64,000 nucleotides of DNA. Origin: Mesaphorura yosii (lineage: Eukaryota; Arthropoda; Collembola; Poduromorpha; Tullbergiidae). Under the pieces are notes generated by a model, which did no database searches, was not told the origin of the DNA, and saw only the letters and a program-made list of their open reading frames with translations. The DNA is taken from positions 287,037-351,036 of the forward strand of contig WIXG01000035.1 of assembly GCA_009869945.1 (NCBI GenBank), read 5' to 3'. The position numbers and the translations under genes were made by a program. Of the stretch, positions 12,201 through 25,200 are shown in pieces; the stretch's first letter is position 1; each line of letters begins with the position of its first letter.

Positions 12201-15200
12201 TCAGATCACATCAATCCGTTTCCTATTTTCGTGGTGTCAAATGCATTCGTATGATTACATAAGGATTTGAAGTTCATACGCAAACAAATACAAATCATAG
12301 CTTATTGTATGATGTATTGCGCTACAATTGGCGTGTAAACCGCTCTGAATGGATCTTTAGTCCGTATTGTCAACAATGCGAGTCATACCAGCAACCTCGC
12401 CGGTCGTGGCGAAAGGGGTAAAATTGAAATTGGATCCTATAACGGTCGCTATCTTGCATAATGGAAGTGTGAAAGGGAGAGTCGATCTCATTCACTGCCG
12501 AGCCGCGCTTTTGTCACACTAAATAATTACTCTAAAATAAATTCGTCGCCTTCAATGCGTAAAAAACTGGCACGCTTGGATTTATGCGCGACAGACGGCG
12601 AGATTCATTGAACTGAATCTGTTGTGCCGCGCGCAATGATTATATTATGGGATGGAATATGGAGCAATGAATGACATCGTTGATCACAATCTATGATTTA
12701 TACTCGTATAGTAAATCATAACCCAATGCAGCCCAATTGTCCGAAGGTGACAGCCGCAGCAGTCCCAGAGCAGGGTAAAGCCTCCTGCAACTTCATCGTG
12801 GCCGACGTCGTCTGCATGGGCTTCTGTGAATGACATAATTATAAGCACATACACTTTTCATTGTCCCACACTTACTTTTGTCTAAAAGATGTTCAAATTC
12901 TCAATTGGCCAGCTCGAATTCAGTTTGAAGGAATGAGTCAAATGAAACATTCGAACGCCAAGCTGGCTAACACATGTGCATGCAATAATTTTGATTCAAC
13001 AAGGAATTTACCAAGCAGCCTGATTCAGAAAGTGAAATGTTATCGGAACTAGAGTAATTTCGATTGCACTACAAACAGCGGCAGCCATGTAAGCTGTAAA
13101 TCATTTTTGAGTGACAGCACGGTAGAATTAGAATCATAACCACAAAAAAATGCTCAAATATGCACCGAGCTGCACGCTTAGCGCAAGAGTCGCAGCGAGA
13201 AGGAACTCGAGCAAGATTCGAGCAGAAATCTGAAACAATTATTTCGTTGCATGCATGACATGAATCGCATTATTACCTGACATTTTGCGCTACTATGCGC
13301 TATGTTAAGCACTTCGTGTTCCTGGTGAGCATGATGTGTCAGATTATTCCAGCAGATTTAAAGATTGCATTATTATAAAATGGATTACAAAATACAAATC
13401 GTGTATGCAGTTGCACAGTGCGCTGTGTTCGGTTGAGCCCGTTCAGTTCTTTCTGGATAAATACACTCACACTTTAACAAACACGTGAGATTTTCCATGC
13501 TGAGGCCGGACATGTAATTTATGTCCCATCAACCGAATGCATACTTTGTTAGCATTGTGCAATTGTAGTTCTTTCCTTTTTACGCATCTTCGAGACTGAA
13601 CAATGCGAATCAAAAGTGCAGTAGCTAAGCTCTAATTATGTATGGGGATTTAATCAACTGATAGAGATCATCACTTCTGAGCCGATCGCTTTGTGCTCAG
13701 CGCACGAATTGTTTCAGAAGAAATGCACTCATAATCATTAATTTACCAATGATTCAACGTCCAAGCCCAAGTTACTCAGAATGTGCAAATTGGCTACAAG
13801 CCCGTGGACGGTCAAGGAACAAGGTTTGGCCAGCCTAGCCCGGAAAGCATGAAAAAGGTGTGGTCAACATTCACTGAGAACTAGCCATATGATTTGTAAG
13901 TGGGAAAGTCGTGTCCATTGGACAAGTGACTGTGCACCATCGTCAGCAGCAGTTGAGCAGTGCTGAAAGAGCAATTGGTACACAATTCTTTAATTGAATT
14001 GGGAGGCGTGCGCATTAAACTCGAAACAATTACCCATTATACGTTAAGTGGTTCTCCTCCCTCAATTAATTTGATAACAAAGCAAGAATTAAATATAGCT
14101 CAGATTCTTATCTCGTTTGGTACTGAAATAATTTAGAATGGCTATTGTGGTTAAACCCCTTCAATGTAAGATAATTCCACATCACAAGCCAGTTCACTTT
14201 CTCATCAGCATCAGTAGCAGGAATCAGGCACCAAAATTAGAACTGCCACATCCACAGCCACCATTAATGCTTCGCTTCTCGCCGTCGCCACACCAAAATT
14301 ATGGTCATTAAAATTTTCTAGTTATGATTATGAGTTATGGTTTACAAGGCATACACTGCCAAATTACACTCAAGATTCCTCAGTTTTATGAATCATAAAA
14401 TTTGAGGTGCAGTAGCAAGCCCGAGTTTCAATTTACAGTACGCAGTTTGACTTTTAATTATTGACCCTGAAGAAAAACGCATGTAGTAGTTCAAGCCGTT
14501 GTGAATATAAACCTGCTACATAAATGCTCAAAAGGGAAGTCTCAAATTGGATAACTCTTATTGTCACTATCCATGCAGATGTTGTCTGGAAGTTTCGATA
14601 AGGATTGTCTTCCCGGGACCTGATAATGGTTTTCAGAGTCCGGAAACCATTTATTTCAATTTTTCAAACTCACTCACAGTCCCAAAATAATAGTGCACCG
14701 TCTTTTAGCTCAGCGTACAATCTTTCTATATTTAGTATTCATATGCTCGAGATTGTTTTCCCTTGTTTACCGAGTCCCTTGCATCATTTTTCTTTTCGCT
14801 TGATACGGTGAAATGTCATTGCCAATGTCGCCCGGCTCATTTAGCCTGTCTTCTTTCAAATGAGTTCCAGATTTTCGAGTAAGACTTCTATCATTAGGCT
14901 GCAATTCACATTCCTCCCTCTCCTTAACGACTTGCTCAACCGCAAATTAACTAACCAATTTTTTCCATATTGGGTTACATTTCCAGCCCCTTCTCTCTTC
15001 CAACTTTCAGGTCCACAGCGCCATGCTTGGCGAGGACGGTTTAGTCTGCTTGGCCACAGAGTTGGAGTTACAACAACCGTTGCAAATTACGTGACGCGAG
15101 AAAAGCCGTACCGTAGACGAAAGTGTGCCTGAATCATTCATGATCTAATTCAGACAATTCGGAAGGGGTACCGAGAGTAGTTGCTTGAATTCAAGCAACC

Positions 15201-18200
15201 AACAGTGTGAGCGAAGTCTCCAATGCAATTTACACTGACGAAGCTTATAATGAACGAATATTCCGGTATTCGTCATATTACTATCAGCTTGACAACGAAG
15301 CTCTGAATAATTTATCATGTAATCTGCATTTCATTTCGTGCCTTCCTTTGATTCCTGACGGAAAATTATTCACGACTAGAATCCGCATTGCTGCATTTTC
15401 CCAACACACGTGTAACAAATAGTGTCGTGCGCTATTCCGCCATAAATAGGTTATGCTTTCGGTACCTGCATTTTGCAAGAGAGACAAAAATTAATCCTTA
15501 ATTTTGTCAACTACGAAGCTGCCCAAGTCAGCAGGGACCTTTGACAAGAAATCTTTCCGTATTGAGTCTAAAGATATGCCGACCCCGAAAAGGTTTACTG
15601 TGCGCATGTGTGGAGTGCATTAAAAATTCTGAAAGAATTTAATTTACCGGACCTTGTGCACCAGAAAAATACTCGTAGGCCTAGTATGATATTGAGATAA
15701 AATAGGTTGAAAGGTTTAATGTTGATGTACGGCTTAACCTTGGAGCGTGTGGAGGTGGGCTAGTTGGCTGACTCCCTAAATTTCAGAGCCCACTGCTCAT
15801 CCTCATTTGATTCTTTTCCCACCCGGGGTCTTTTTCATTTCTTTTCTGACTTATACCTATTCGTCGGTTCTCTCCTGGTGCGATTTCATTTCTCGAAACA
15901 AAACAAAACGAACGCAATACAAATCATTAAAACGAGAATAAAAAAAGTCGTAAATGTAGAACGGCGGTGGTGTAACGTCTGGGCCAATTCAAGCGCTGGA
16001 AGGAAATGGGAGAAACATTGTTGGAGTCTCCCACTGGCAGCGCAAAGGGAAACAAACTGGCCCTTCCTCCCTCTTTAAACTTTACAATAATTAAAATGGG
16101 CACAAGCCAAGACATACCAGTAACATGGAAACGTAAGACAAGTAACCTCAAATGGAACACGAAAAGGGCTTAACGGCTTTCCTAACCACCACGACCACTG
16201 TTGCGATGATTTTGTGAACAATAAACATGGTTCAGCATTTCTTAGGTCGCACTGCGATTTGACAAGGCCATGCTGTATGTAGCAGACTTTGACTTCGAAG
16301 TACTTCAAGGCAATTATTTTGCGTTTTGCAATTGAAATGCGTTGATGGATAAGGCCTGGTCAAGGTCCACTGAATAGATGTCCGAGTGCCGCGTTCAGCA
16401 GTTTATCGCTACTTTTTCTTGCCTTGGCTTATGTTTCTCACAGTTTATTTCATTCCATTTTTTTCATTCTGAGCAGATTATTTCCCGTCATCATTCCATC
16501 CGTGGCTGCGACTTCTTGAGTCGCGTTTTAATCGGCCCAGAAAGCAAAATTCTCATAAAATTACTATCAACTCTGTAACTTTAAGACAAGCTTAAGCAGC
16601 ACGTTGCCAGATACACAGGCCCAGGGCAGATAGAAGAAGGTTTTCTGACTCTCTGAGCACAGCGCGAACCCGAAGTACAAAGAAATCTACGGATCATTCC
16701 GATTCTCATCCTCTACTCTTCATGTGGTTCTTACAAGTCATCATCACAACAACTATTAGTCCGGCTGGCACTTCATCGTCAGTTATTTTTTGAAAGTCAT
16801 CCCCTCACTTAAGCAGCCACCAGAGATGCCTATGACTAGGAAAGGGAAAAAATTAATACGAGGATGATTGAAGAACTGTTCGGACGATAAGATGCGGTCG
16901 ATTCTTGGACTCTCGATTCTTCAGCTGCATTTCTCATAACGGAAACTCTTTCTGGACTGATCAGAAGGAACCACGAATCGGAATGAGTCAAAAGTGTTGA
17001 CTGACCAGTTCGGCCACTTGAGGCTTGAAGGGTTATGCACTTTAGCATTCCTCACAAGGCTGTGAGAATTGAAGCTGGAAGAAGAAGCCTTCCAACAATC
17101 AAGAATGTTCTGGCAAAGAAATCGAGGCATTGCCAAGTAACAAAGTTTGGGCTGGAAGATTCAGAAAAATCACATGGTAAAAATTATCACGGACAAGTGC
17201 AAGTGCATTCGTAAAAATTATTTCGATTGAATGAATTTCCTATTTACAGGGCCTCCTGCAGGGTGTTTGTATTATTATCATTGTTGTCTCTCCTTTGCCG
17301 AGTTCACTTTCTTTTTACGAAGAACTCTACTTTGAGCTCGGTTTGGACAAATTGTGATGCTAAAGAGGAAATGATAATGGACGCGAGGGGAAGGGTTGAT
17401 CCATTCCGAGTCAGACTGCAGAGTGCAGAGTTAGGTAAGAGAACAAGCAGATGCGAGATACGGGGCAAGACTTGCAATAGAACTTGTGGTGGAAGGTAAT
17501 CTGAGAAAATCGTGTTGGGGCCGAAAACATTTAGAAGATAAGGCGTTACCGAGTCTTCATCATCCATTGGGATTTTAATGGATTAGCTTTTTATAGTGCA
17601 ATGCTTTTCGAGTGAGAAATAAATTTTAATATAAAAGTGACTACTCCAAACTTTGAGTTCCAATTTCGAGTTGCAGACAATGACATGAATTCGAATTTGG
17701 GTTAAAATGTCTCATGTACAATGGAACGGACAGAGGGTTGCGGCGGGAATTCTAGTTCAAATAGTAGAAACTCAGCCTCACGGCCCTTGTTAGAACGAAT
17801 ATCGCCTCCACTTGCAATAGAGCCTGGGTTTCCTGGAGGAAAGAGAAATAAACTCGTTTTTATTCTCATCTGGAATCAAGCCAGAAACGCCGAATCGCGG
17901 AAATACAAATAGTGCACTGTGGAGAAAAGAAATGACCGCTGACCAAAAAGAGTCATAGCAAAGTGCAAGCTTCAGGCAGTAATGATGACTGTGCCAGAAT
18001 ACAAGCGCTGGCAGTGTGGAGCATACAAGCGTAGTCACTTCCGAAACGGTGTTATGGCTTTTACTTTTGTTTCGATGTCATTTCACGTCTCTGTTGTTGA
18101 TCTTGGCTGTGATTCACAAAATAACTAAGCCCGGTGTTAAACTGGAGCTTGTCAAGCCCTGCACTTTGCTCTCTGAACACTTCCTAGCAGTCGGAGTCAC

Positions 18201-18840
18201 AAAGTCAGAATCAAAATATGGGACAAATGTCATCTGCTTATGCGAGACAAGTGTGAGCGTGAATGTGGTTTATTTCCTGTTGAGAGAATAATAACACAAA
18301 CGAGGAAGCAAATACATGGAGAAAGATTAGGCGTTTTGCACAAGTTACCGCCTAATTCGTTTGCTAGAAACGATCTGTTCCGGAACTTACCTACAGAGTA
18401 ATGGTAATAGGTGACAGTGACGCGAGCCCAATATCTTGGAAACTCAGAGCTATGCGCACGCACGTCTAAAAGTTCTAAGACGGCGATCAGGGCAATAAAA
18501 TCCAACATTTCTCCGAGTCACTGCGTATGCAGCTATTAAAGAATACGCTCACATCGCAAATTTTTGCTGCATTCTCGTAATGTCCAGTCAATCTGGTCTG
18601 CATTTTATTCGTCGTAGCGTAGCCTTTCGTGTAGAGCAATCGTAACAATGCGTGGGCCTGCAGTACAATGAATCCCGTGCCTAGAAAATCGTACGCGGCC
18701 CAACACATTATACTGTTTTACAGCAGAAAAACATTGAGCGAGGGTTCTGTCAGGTTTGTTTGGGCTTCGGGTTGTAGAACCTTTTTACAACTAGGCATCG
18801 TGGTGAGAAATGAACGATGAAAAGATGAACAAACTTACCG
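9289..18840. other. Intergenic stretch, no gene seen
   Basis: Only short open frames are present on both strands. None shows a domain, a signal peptide linked to splice sites, or codon bias that I can support. One compact palindrome at 10910-10928 is listed separately. I saw no tRNA, rRNA, CRISPR array or transposase. Confidence 0.6.
10910..10928. repeat. 9-bp palindrome with 1-nt centre
   Basis: GTAACGCAC, one G, then GTGCGTTAC form perfect 9-bp arms. The size fits a dimeric protein-binding site better than a transposon end. No known factor is assigned. Confidence 0.5.
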
Positions 18841-18860
18841 TGCGCAGTTTCTTTCACTGC

Positions 18861-19060
18861 TCAGTTCTGTTTTGTCTGTCGTGTGGAGAAGGTCGATAGT
18901 CAGTGACGGCTCGTTTCAGTTCGAAGCGATTGTGAGAATCTGTTGTTCACAAGTATCAAAGAATTTTAAATTTCTCAAAAACTCCTGTTCTTCACCTGTG
19001 TTGTTTCTTGCGTTTCTGACTGGAATTGTGATTTAAGAAACGGCGGCTGTCTACTTGGAA
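18861..19060 (+). promoter_or_regulatory. Candidate CLCA promoter and non-coding first exon
   Basis: The segment has several arthropod-type initiator matches (TCAGTT at 18861, TCAGTG at 18900, TTCAGTTC around 18915) and no TATA box. It ends with a consensus donor, GTGAGT, at 19061. The next good plus-strand acceptor that makes sense is TTCTTTTCGCAG, ending at 22045, 25 bp before the CLCA start codon. Together they suggest a first non-coding exon of roughly 150-200 bp spliced over about 3 kb. This is an inference from motifs and position. No transcript evidence is available to me. Confidence 0.3.
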
Positions 19061-22045
19061 GTGAGTGTTTGTGCCATTATCCTAAAATTGGATTGCGTCA
19101 AGTTCGTGAATGTTTACTGAAATTCTGCCTGCTTCACGCGTAAGTGTAAACCCGACTCGATCGAGCCTCCACCTAGGACTAGTTGCCTGCCTAAGAACAG
19201 AAACTGAACATAGTTGATTGACTTCGTCGCTCTGGACATGAACATGAAAATGAGAGAGTCTAATTAGCATTCATTAATTTATGTCTCATTAACCGATTGA
19301 CGAGAAAACAAAAGCAAAAAGTAGACTTACTTGTTGCCCGAGTCCTTTCAACCGGTTTAAAGAAAAGAAAATGAGCTACTAAATAGGCAGCAAGCAGCCT
19401 CTAAAATCAGGAGCCCATTTCTTCAAACTCATGTCTCACGCTTCGGCTTTTCAGCCTGTCCTTCTGTTGTGCGTTTTAAATACAGGATAGATAAAGAGGG
19501 ACTGCCCGTTGATTAGAAACGGACTGCAAGTCGGTCACTCTTGGCTATTCATAGGCAGACGCATATTGAATAGGATCAAAGAGATGAGAGATGAACACGA
19601 GAGATGATTATAAGAGATTAAAGATTAGTTTAAAAATGAAAGGAGAAGCGTTCATATTTTAGGATAACACAGAAAGCAATTCTCGTAGCATAAGCTACAC
19701 GCCATCACGAGCTGCGAATTCCAATCGCAGCAATGAATATAAAGTAATTAGTTTTAATAATTCAATCCATGCGTTCAAATCCTACTCATGCCATTCAGGA
19801 TCGACTAATTACATAAGAATTTACTGCTGCATTTTATTAATCATTTGACGCAATTCGAATCTACTTTTCATTTGTAGATTTGCTCACGCGAGAACAACGA
19901 CAGCAACCAGACAAAGAGCTGCAAGATTTATTCAAATTCTAATTCTAAATTCGTCTCTAGTCTTCAAAAGTTTGTCCAACTGCCTTCACGTGCAGCACTT
20001 TCCAAGTCGAAGACGTGTCTGCTGGTGAATGTGTGCCATGTGCTTGTGTTGACATAAATAATAAAAAGTTGAGTTCCTTTATGTGCATAACGAAATAAGG
20101 GGAAAACAGTACATCGCGTTTTCTAGAGAAAGCAGAAAGCAAAGCCAGACTCGAAACAGAAGTGGGAGAAGGAAGAATAGTATTTGCAGTTTGGAGGAAA
20201 CTTTCGCCTGAGCATCAGAACAGAAGCAGTAAAAAACTTGGTTTGCAGTTGAAAGGCCAACGCAAGACACGGCAAGTCTGTAACGGCAAGAAAAGAACAA
20301 AAAAGTTGACTTTGACATCTGACATTATTTTCTCTCTCCCGTCTGTCTCTTTGAATACGATAAGAGCAGAATCAGCATAATAGCATAGTAAAGACATGTT
20401 AAGTGAGTTAATGCTGACTCGATTCTCTGGAAATTAAATATCTCACTGTGAAGTATGAACAGTTCTCTGTGAAACTGGAACCTGCAATATAAATCCATTG
20501 AAATCTCAAGTGGAAATTGAGACTAATGCGACTCATGCTCAAGTGGAAGAAGGAAGAGTTCAATTTGGAAATCGAATATTTATTAGAAGCCAGGAATTTC
20601 TAGACGTCTAACTCCATACTCGAGAAATAAACAGAAGACGATTGTGTGATTAATTGTCGCGTCGAATAAATGGAGAGCTTGCCGGCCTGGCTTTAGAGAT
20701 CTTTGACACAAGTTAGCTGGGAAGTGACAAATGAATCATATGATAATATCAATTCTCAACGACTGTAACTGAATTGAATTGGAGGAGTGAAATTGAGTTA
20801 GAAAAGTTCAAACTCGTCTGACACACGAAGAACAAGTAAGTTTGGCTACCTTTGATGAAATGATCTTGATTAACGCTGCCAAGACCCTTCCTGACTCGTA
20901 ATGATCGGGAATGTGCAACGCATTTCGGGACAGAAGCCGACGAAAAAGACAAGTGAATAAAACAAGGATCCCAAATATACAGAATAATAGAAATTCGCTG
21001 ATTCTGACAATACATGAGCCAGTTTGTCTCTTTAAATCTTTTCGTACATATCAGATTAAGAAGATAATGAAGACATTCTGCAATTCATTGTTTGTTTTCG
21101 TTAATTCGAAATAATTAGGCAGTTGATAGTATAATGGGCTTAGAAGACATTGATGAACGATCTCACTCTATTATTACGCACACTGCTTTACGGAAACGCT
21201 TGATTCCTTTCTCGCTTTGCCTGCACAAATTCCTCCTTAATAGCCTCGCCTTGTGTATTTTGTGCCAAGAAAATTGTGCAGAAAGTTCGCCTCATTTAAT
21301 TAGGAGAGGAAAACGAATGAAAGAATCGGCAAAACCTCTTACTTAAATTGCCCCAGATTGATTTGTCAGAAGATAGAAATCCTGTAAATTCGATTCCAAT
21401 GCTCCGCCACTGCCAGCTAAAGCTTAATTTAATTAGAATATAAACCACATTAATTCGAGTTTTATCGAGAGTTCGAGTTTGCGTGCCTGCCAATCCAGCC
21501 AAGCTTGGCGCAAAAACTTCCTGAGAATTAATCCAACAAGGGAATCCACAAACCACTTTGGAAAGGTGCTTACAGAATCATAGAGTCGAGACAAGTCAGT
21601 GAAAGTGGCTGGTTTGGTCGTGTAGTGAAGGCGTGAAGGCAGTAACTTCATTAATTTCCTGCGCGCTTTGTATTTACTGCCAATAATTGAAATAGTTGTC
21701 ACTTGCCAAAGAGTTGGGAGGATGACACTTGACTTGAGTCAATAGAAAGTGATGGTTTGCCAAAAGCTGATGAAAGGGTTTTGCTGTTTAGATAACTTCC
21801 ATGAAAAAGTTCCTTTCGTTTTTTCTGCCTAGCATGACAATGACAAAAATAAATAGGTTAATCTCGCTCAATCGCTATTCATCAACTTGACAATGGTTAC
21901 ATTGACTGATCTACCAGAGACAAAAACTCCTTCAGCTCTGCCTGTTGTAAGAAAATATTTCAGTGTCACCACGATTATTTTACGTTCAGATGTCATCAGT
22001 TAACTCTCGCACTTTGTCTAACTTGAACCCTGCTTCTTTTCGCAG
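19061..22045 (+). other. Probable 5' UTR intron of CLCA, or intergenic DNA
   Basis: No coding exon is recognisable. AACCGGTTT at 19350-19358 matches the Grainyhead-family consensus and lies about 290 bp beyond the candidate first exon. An in-frame ATG at 21990 would extend the CLCA N-terminus by 27 residues, but it lies upstream of the splice acceptor at 22044-22045 and would bury the signal peptide, so I do not use it. Confidence 0.35.
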
Positions 22046-22070
22046 AATTCGCACCGGAGCAGCAGCAATC

Positions 22071-22238
22071 ATGGAAATGCGAGCAAAGCTTTTGCTCGTC
22101 GTGGCTCTTGCTGCCGCCCTAATCTCCTGCTCCCACGGAGTTCATCTGAACAGCAACGGTGGGTATGAAGACATAGTTGTCAGCATTGGAAAAGAAGTTC
22201 CGCCAATTGCGTGTCAACAAATCATTCAAAACATTCAG
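22071..22238 (+). CDS. CLCA: CLCA exon 1: signal peptide and domain start
   Basis: Encodes residues 1-56 and ends in phase 0 at a GTAAGG donor. A charged start (MEMRAK) precedes a hydrophobic core rich in L, V and A, with likely cleavage after SHG (23). The mature N-terminus, VHLNSNGGYEDIVVSI, matches the usual CLCA opening (LNxNGYEDIVIAI). Upstream, 22046-22070 is 5' UTR behind the acceptor TTCTTTTCGCAG. The start context CAATCATGG is favourable. A second in-frame ATG at 22077 would give nearly the same signal peptide. Confidence 0.9.
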
Positions 22239-25200
22239 GTAAGGTGAAAGGAACAGTCTGTATCTAATATTCAAGCGTTTGCATTTCTGTCTGCCGCCTT
22301 GTGTTCAGCCTGTTTTAATTTATTATTCATCAGTGAAGTGTTCTCATTTTGTCTTTGTGTCATTGTCGTGAGACTCGAGCTATGTTGGCGTCTTCGCTAT
22401 CGAAGCACGATGCACGAGCTAATTTAGCATTCATTGTACCAATAACTTTGATATTGGGAGAAAATACCTGCGAGTTTGTACAATGAAAGCCTTTCATGAA
22501 GTCGCCGTTCACCATTCACTGTTGATTGTGTATGATGGGCACGGAGCATTTAGAGGACAATCAAGTATTCGTGCTGTTTCCATTTATACTGCCAGCACGC
22601 ACTTCGATACTGCGAATTTTGGGCTGTAATTATTCATGCAAAGTTTATATTTAACTGTGAAAGTGACCATATACTGCATTCACAACTGTGACGTCTATTT
22701 CGATCACTTAACAGGGGAAAGGAAGCAAGCATGCTTAAGTGACAAAAATTGCTCTATTTACTTGCTTTGTGTGAGAAACAATTGACAGAATTATGGGGCC
22801 ACGTAACTTTGACCTCGCTGTAGTTAAATTGGCCCAACCGATACACTGGACGTGCTTGGCGAATTTACTACTTTCACAACCAATGAAAGCATTGCAATTC
22901 TGTCTGTGCTTTGTTCTACACAAGGAAGACTTGAGGTTTCGATTTGTAATAAACGAAAATCAAATAAATAATAGAAAACTATAAAACTGACATAAAATCG
23001 CAATTTCACATCAAACTAAAACAGCGTGTAAAGGAATTTGCAAGGGACAGTAAAGCAACCTGGCCTAGGAAAAGATGCGAAGATAATGGAAAACGAGATT
23101 CGTATTTCGGCATCTCGCTTTTTATGCGAGATACCTGTGCCGAATGACTCTGGTGTCTGGCGATTCGCATTGCCGACATTGCATTTAAGCGTAAGTAGGT
23201 TGGAAGAATTTGAGTTGCGTCTTGAATGGCATTAAGTGGTTTTTGTGACTGGAAGAGCCAAGTGTGGCCGGGAAATAAAAATTCTGCTGCGCTGCGCTGC
23301 ATTCACATTCACGAGACACTTAATACTAAACTATAAATATGATACTCCTTTACTGGAGTGCAGCCCACAACAAGTACAAGTGTAAAGTGTAATTTATCTC
23401 TGGCTGGCCGAAATAGGTAGTTGGTGCTGTGGGAGAAGAAAATATAGAATTTCAGCTGACAATTCAAATATGCTCGTAAAGATGAGTGAAAAGTGGTTTT
23501 CTTATTTTTTGCTCCGTTGCGCTGCCAGCCTTTCTTGTGTTGCCTTTAAATGGTTACTGGTCTCTGGTAACTGTTACAACAACTTAAAATCTTATTTATG
23601 TCCACAATGGTCCATTTCATGGTCGTTTTATTGCTGAATTAAATCGGTTTGTGTTTATGTTCCATTGGAGCAGGAGTAGCAAACAGCACCGCGATTCGTG
23701 TGGTGCTTACGCATGTTTAGGACCTAACAAGTCGTAACATTTGTAAGCATTTGTATTCTGTGAATTGCAACAGACAACCACTGGAACAGAAGTGTGGTTT
23801 GACATGCACCACCGCAACGCAGGTACATTTGCACTGTTTTAGGTTCATGGCTACTTAACGTTAAGCAATGAAAAATGCGAACTCGCAGCCGTAAAATTGC
23901 AAATCTTATAGAAATTGATGATACCACTTGAAGCATTAGAAACGGGCCAAATAATGTTGGCCGCACGAAAAATTACCCTCGCTCGGGCAGCAAGTTCTTG
24001 ATTCAGAAATAATTAAACAACGAGTGATAAGATCTACCTCGACCAGCACTTTGCACAAAGCCGTGAAGCACTTAATTAGGTGGGAAGGAAGCAACAGCAA
24101 AAGTTCTAAAGTCGTTGATTGCCATTTTTATTACAATTCCAGCAATGGCAATTCAGGAGTCGCCTTTCTTGCACTCTTGTCAACGTGGAACGTGTTCGTC
24201 GTTCGGGTAGCACCACGACACGACGTGTACGCCATTGTGTCCCACTTTCGTTTTGATTTTTATTGCTTTTATAATTGCTTGTTCCTGTCTTGACCCTATT
24301 AGCCAGAAGGAAATGCGCGGAGCATAAAACTCTGCGTAACCCTTTATGGCGTGTAAAATGTACACATACGACATACGCATGGATATAATCTTTTCCATTT
24401 ATGTCCACATGCCGTACTTATTGCAAGTTGTTCACAGTTATTGTTATTGACCGTAGATTTCTGCAGTAGCTGCTACTCCTTTGCAATCAACGGACACTAC
24501 TTATATGGGCATGTGCGACGATAAAATATCAGATTTATGAGTGCGTAGGGTTCAAACGCTGAGAGAAGTACAAATCGATGGGAGCTGCTTCTTCTGGTCA
24601 AAAGGGAGAAAAATGATGAATAATGCAATAGAGAATAGCTGTTGTATTGCCATGCAAAGCATTAATTTTGGTATACTGGTCTTAAGTGCTCATGCAACTC
24701 TTGTGTTCATTTTAAGTTGCAAAAAAATTATAGTCAAGTCCAGAAAGCAAAGGGTAAATCGCACATTAGCCTAAATTTCATTAAACGCACAGTAAAACTG
24801 CAAACTAAATTTGTGCCGGAAACTATTCTCAAGAAAATGAATGAAAAGAATTCAACCGGAATGAGAATTACATTTTGAACGCAATGCGAAATGGGAAATT
24901 CGATTCAATCGTGCATCTCGTGTTTAATTTTATTGGAAGAGGAATTAACAAGGCAGACATTTCGTAGGATGAAACGATGGCATTAAATTAGGTCTGCGTA
25001 AGCAGGATTAAGTATTTATAGAAACTTAAATCTCCTTTTTATTGCCTAAGCTTCCCGGTGTTAGATTCTTGCCATAATGAAACTGAGCATTGAGGAAACG
25101 AAAAAGTTACTGGAGGAATTTGCTTTTATTCATGTTGGAAGCCTTCCACTTTCGTAAACAAACGAACCATTCCATTCTGCTCCATGTAGAAAGTCATTTC

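Noticed and set aside
21990-22070. In-frame upstream ATG that would lengthen the CLCA N-terminus by 27 residues
   Set aside because: It would place a charged, non-signal stretch before the signal peptide, and it lies upstream of a strong splice acceptor ending at 22045.
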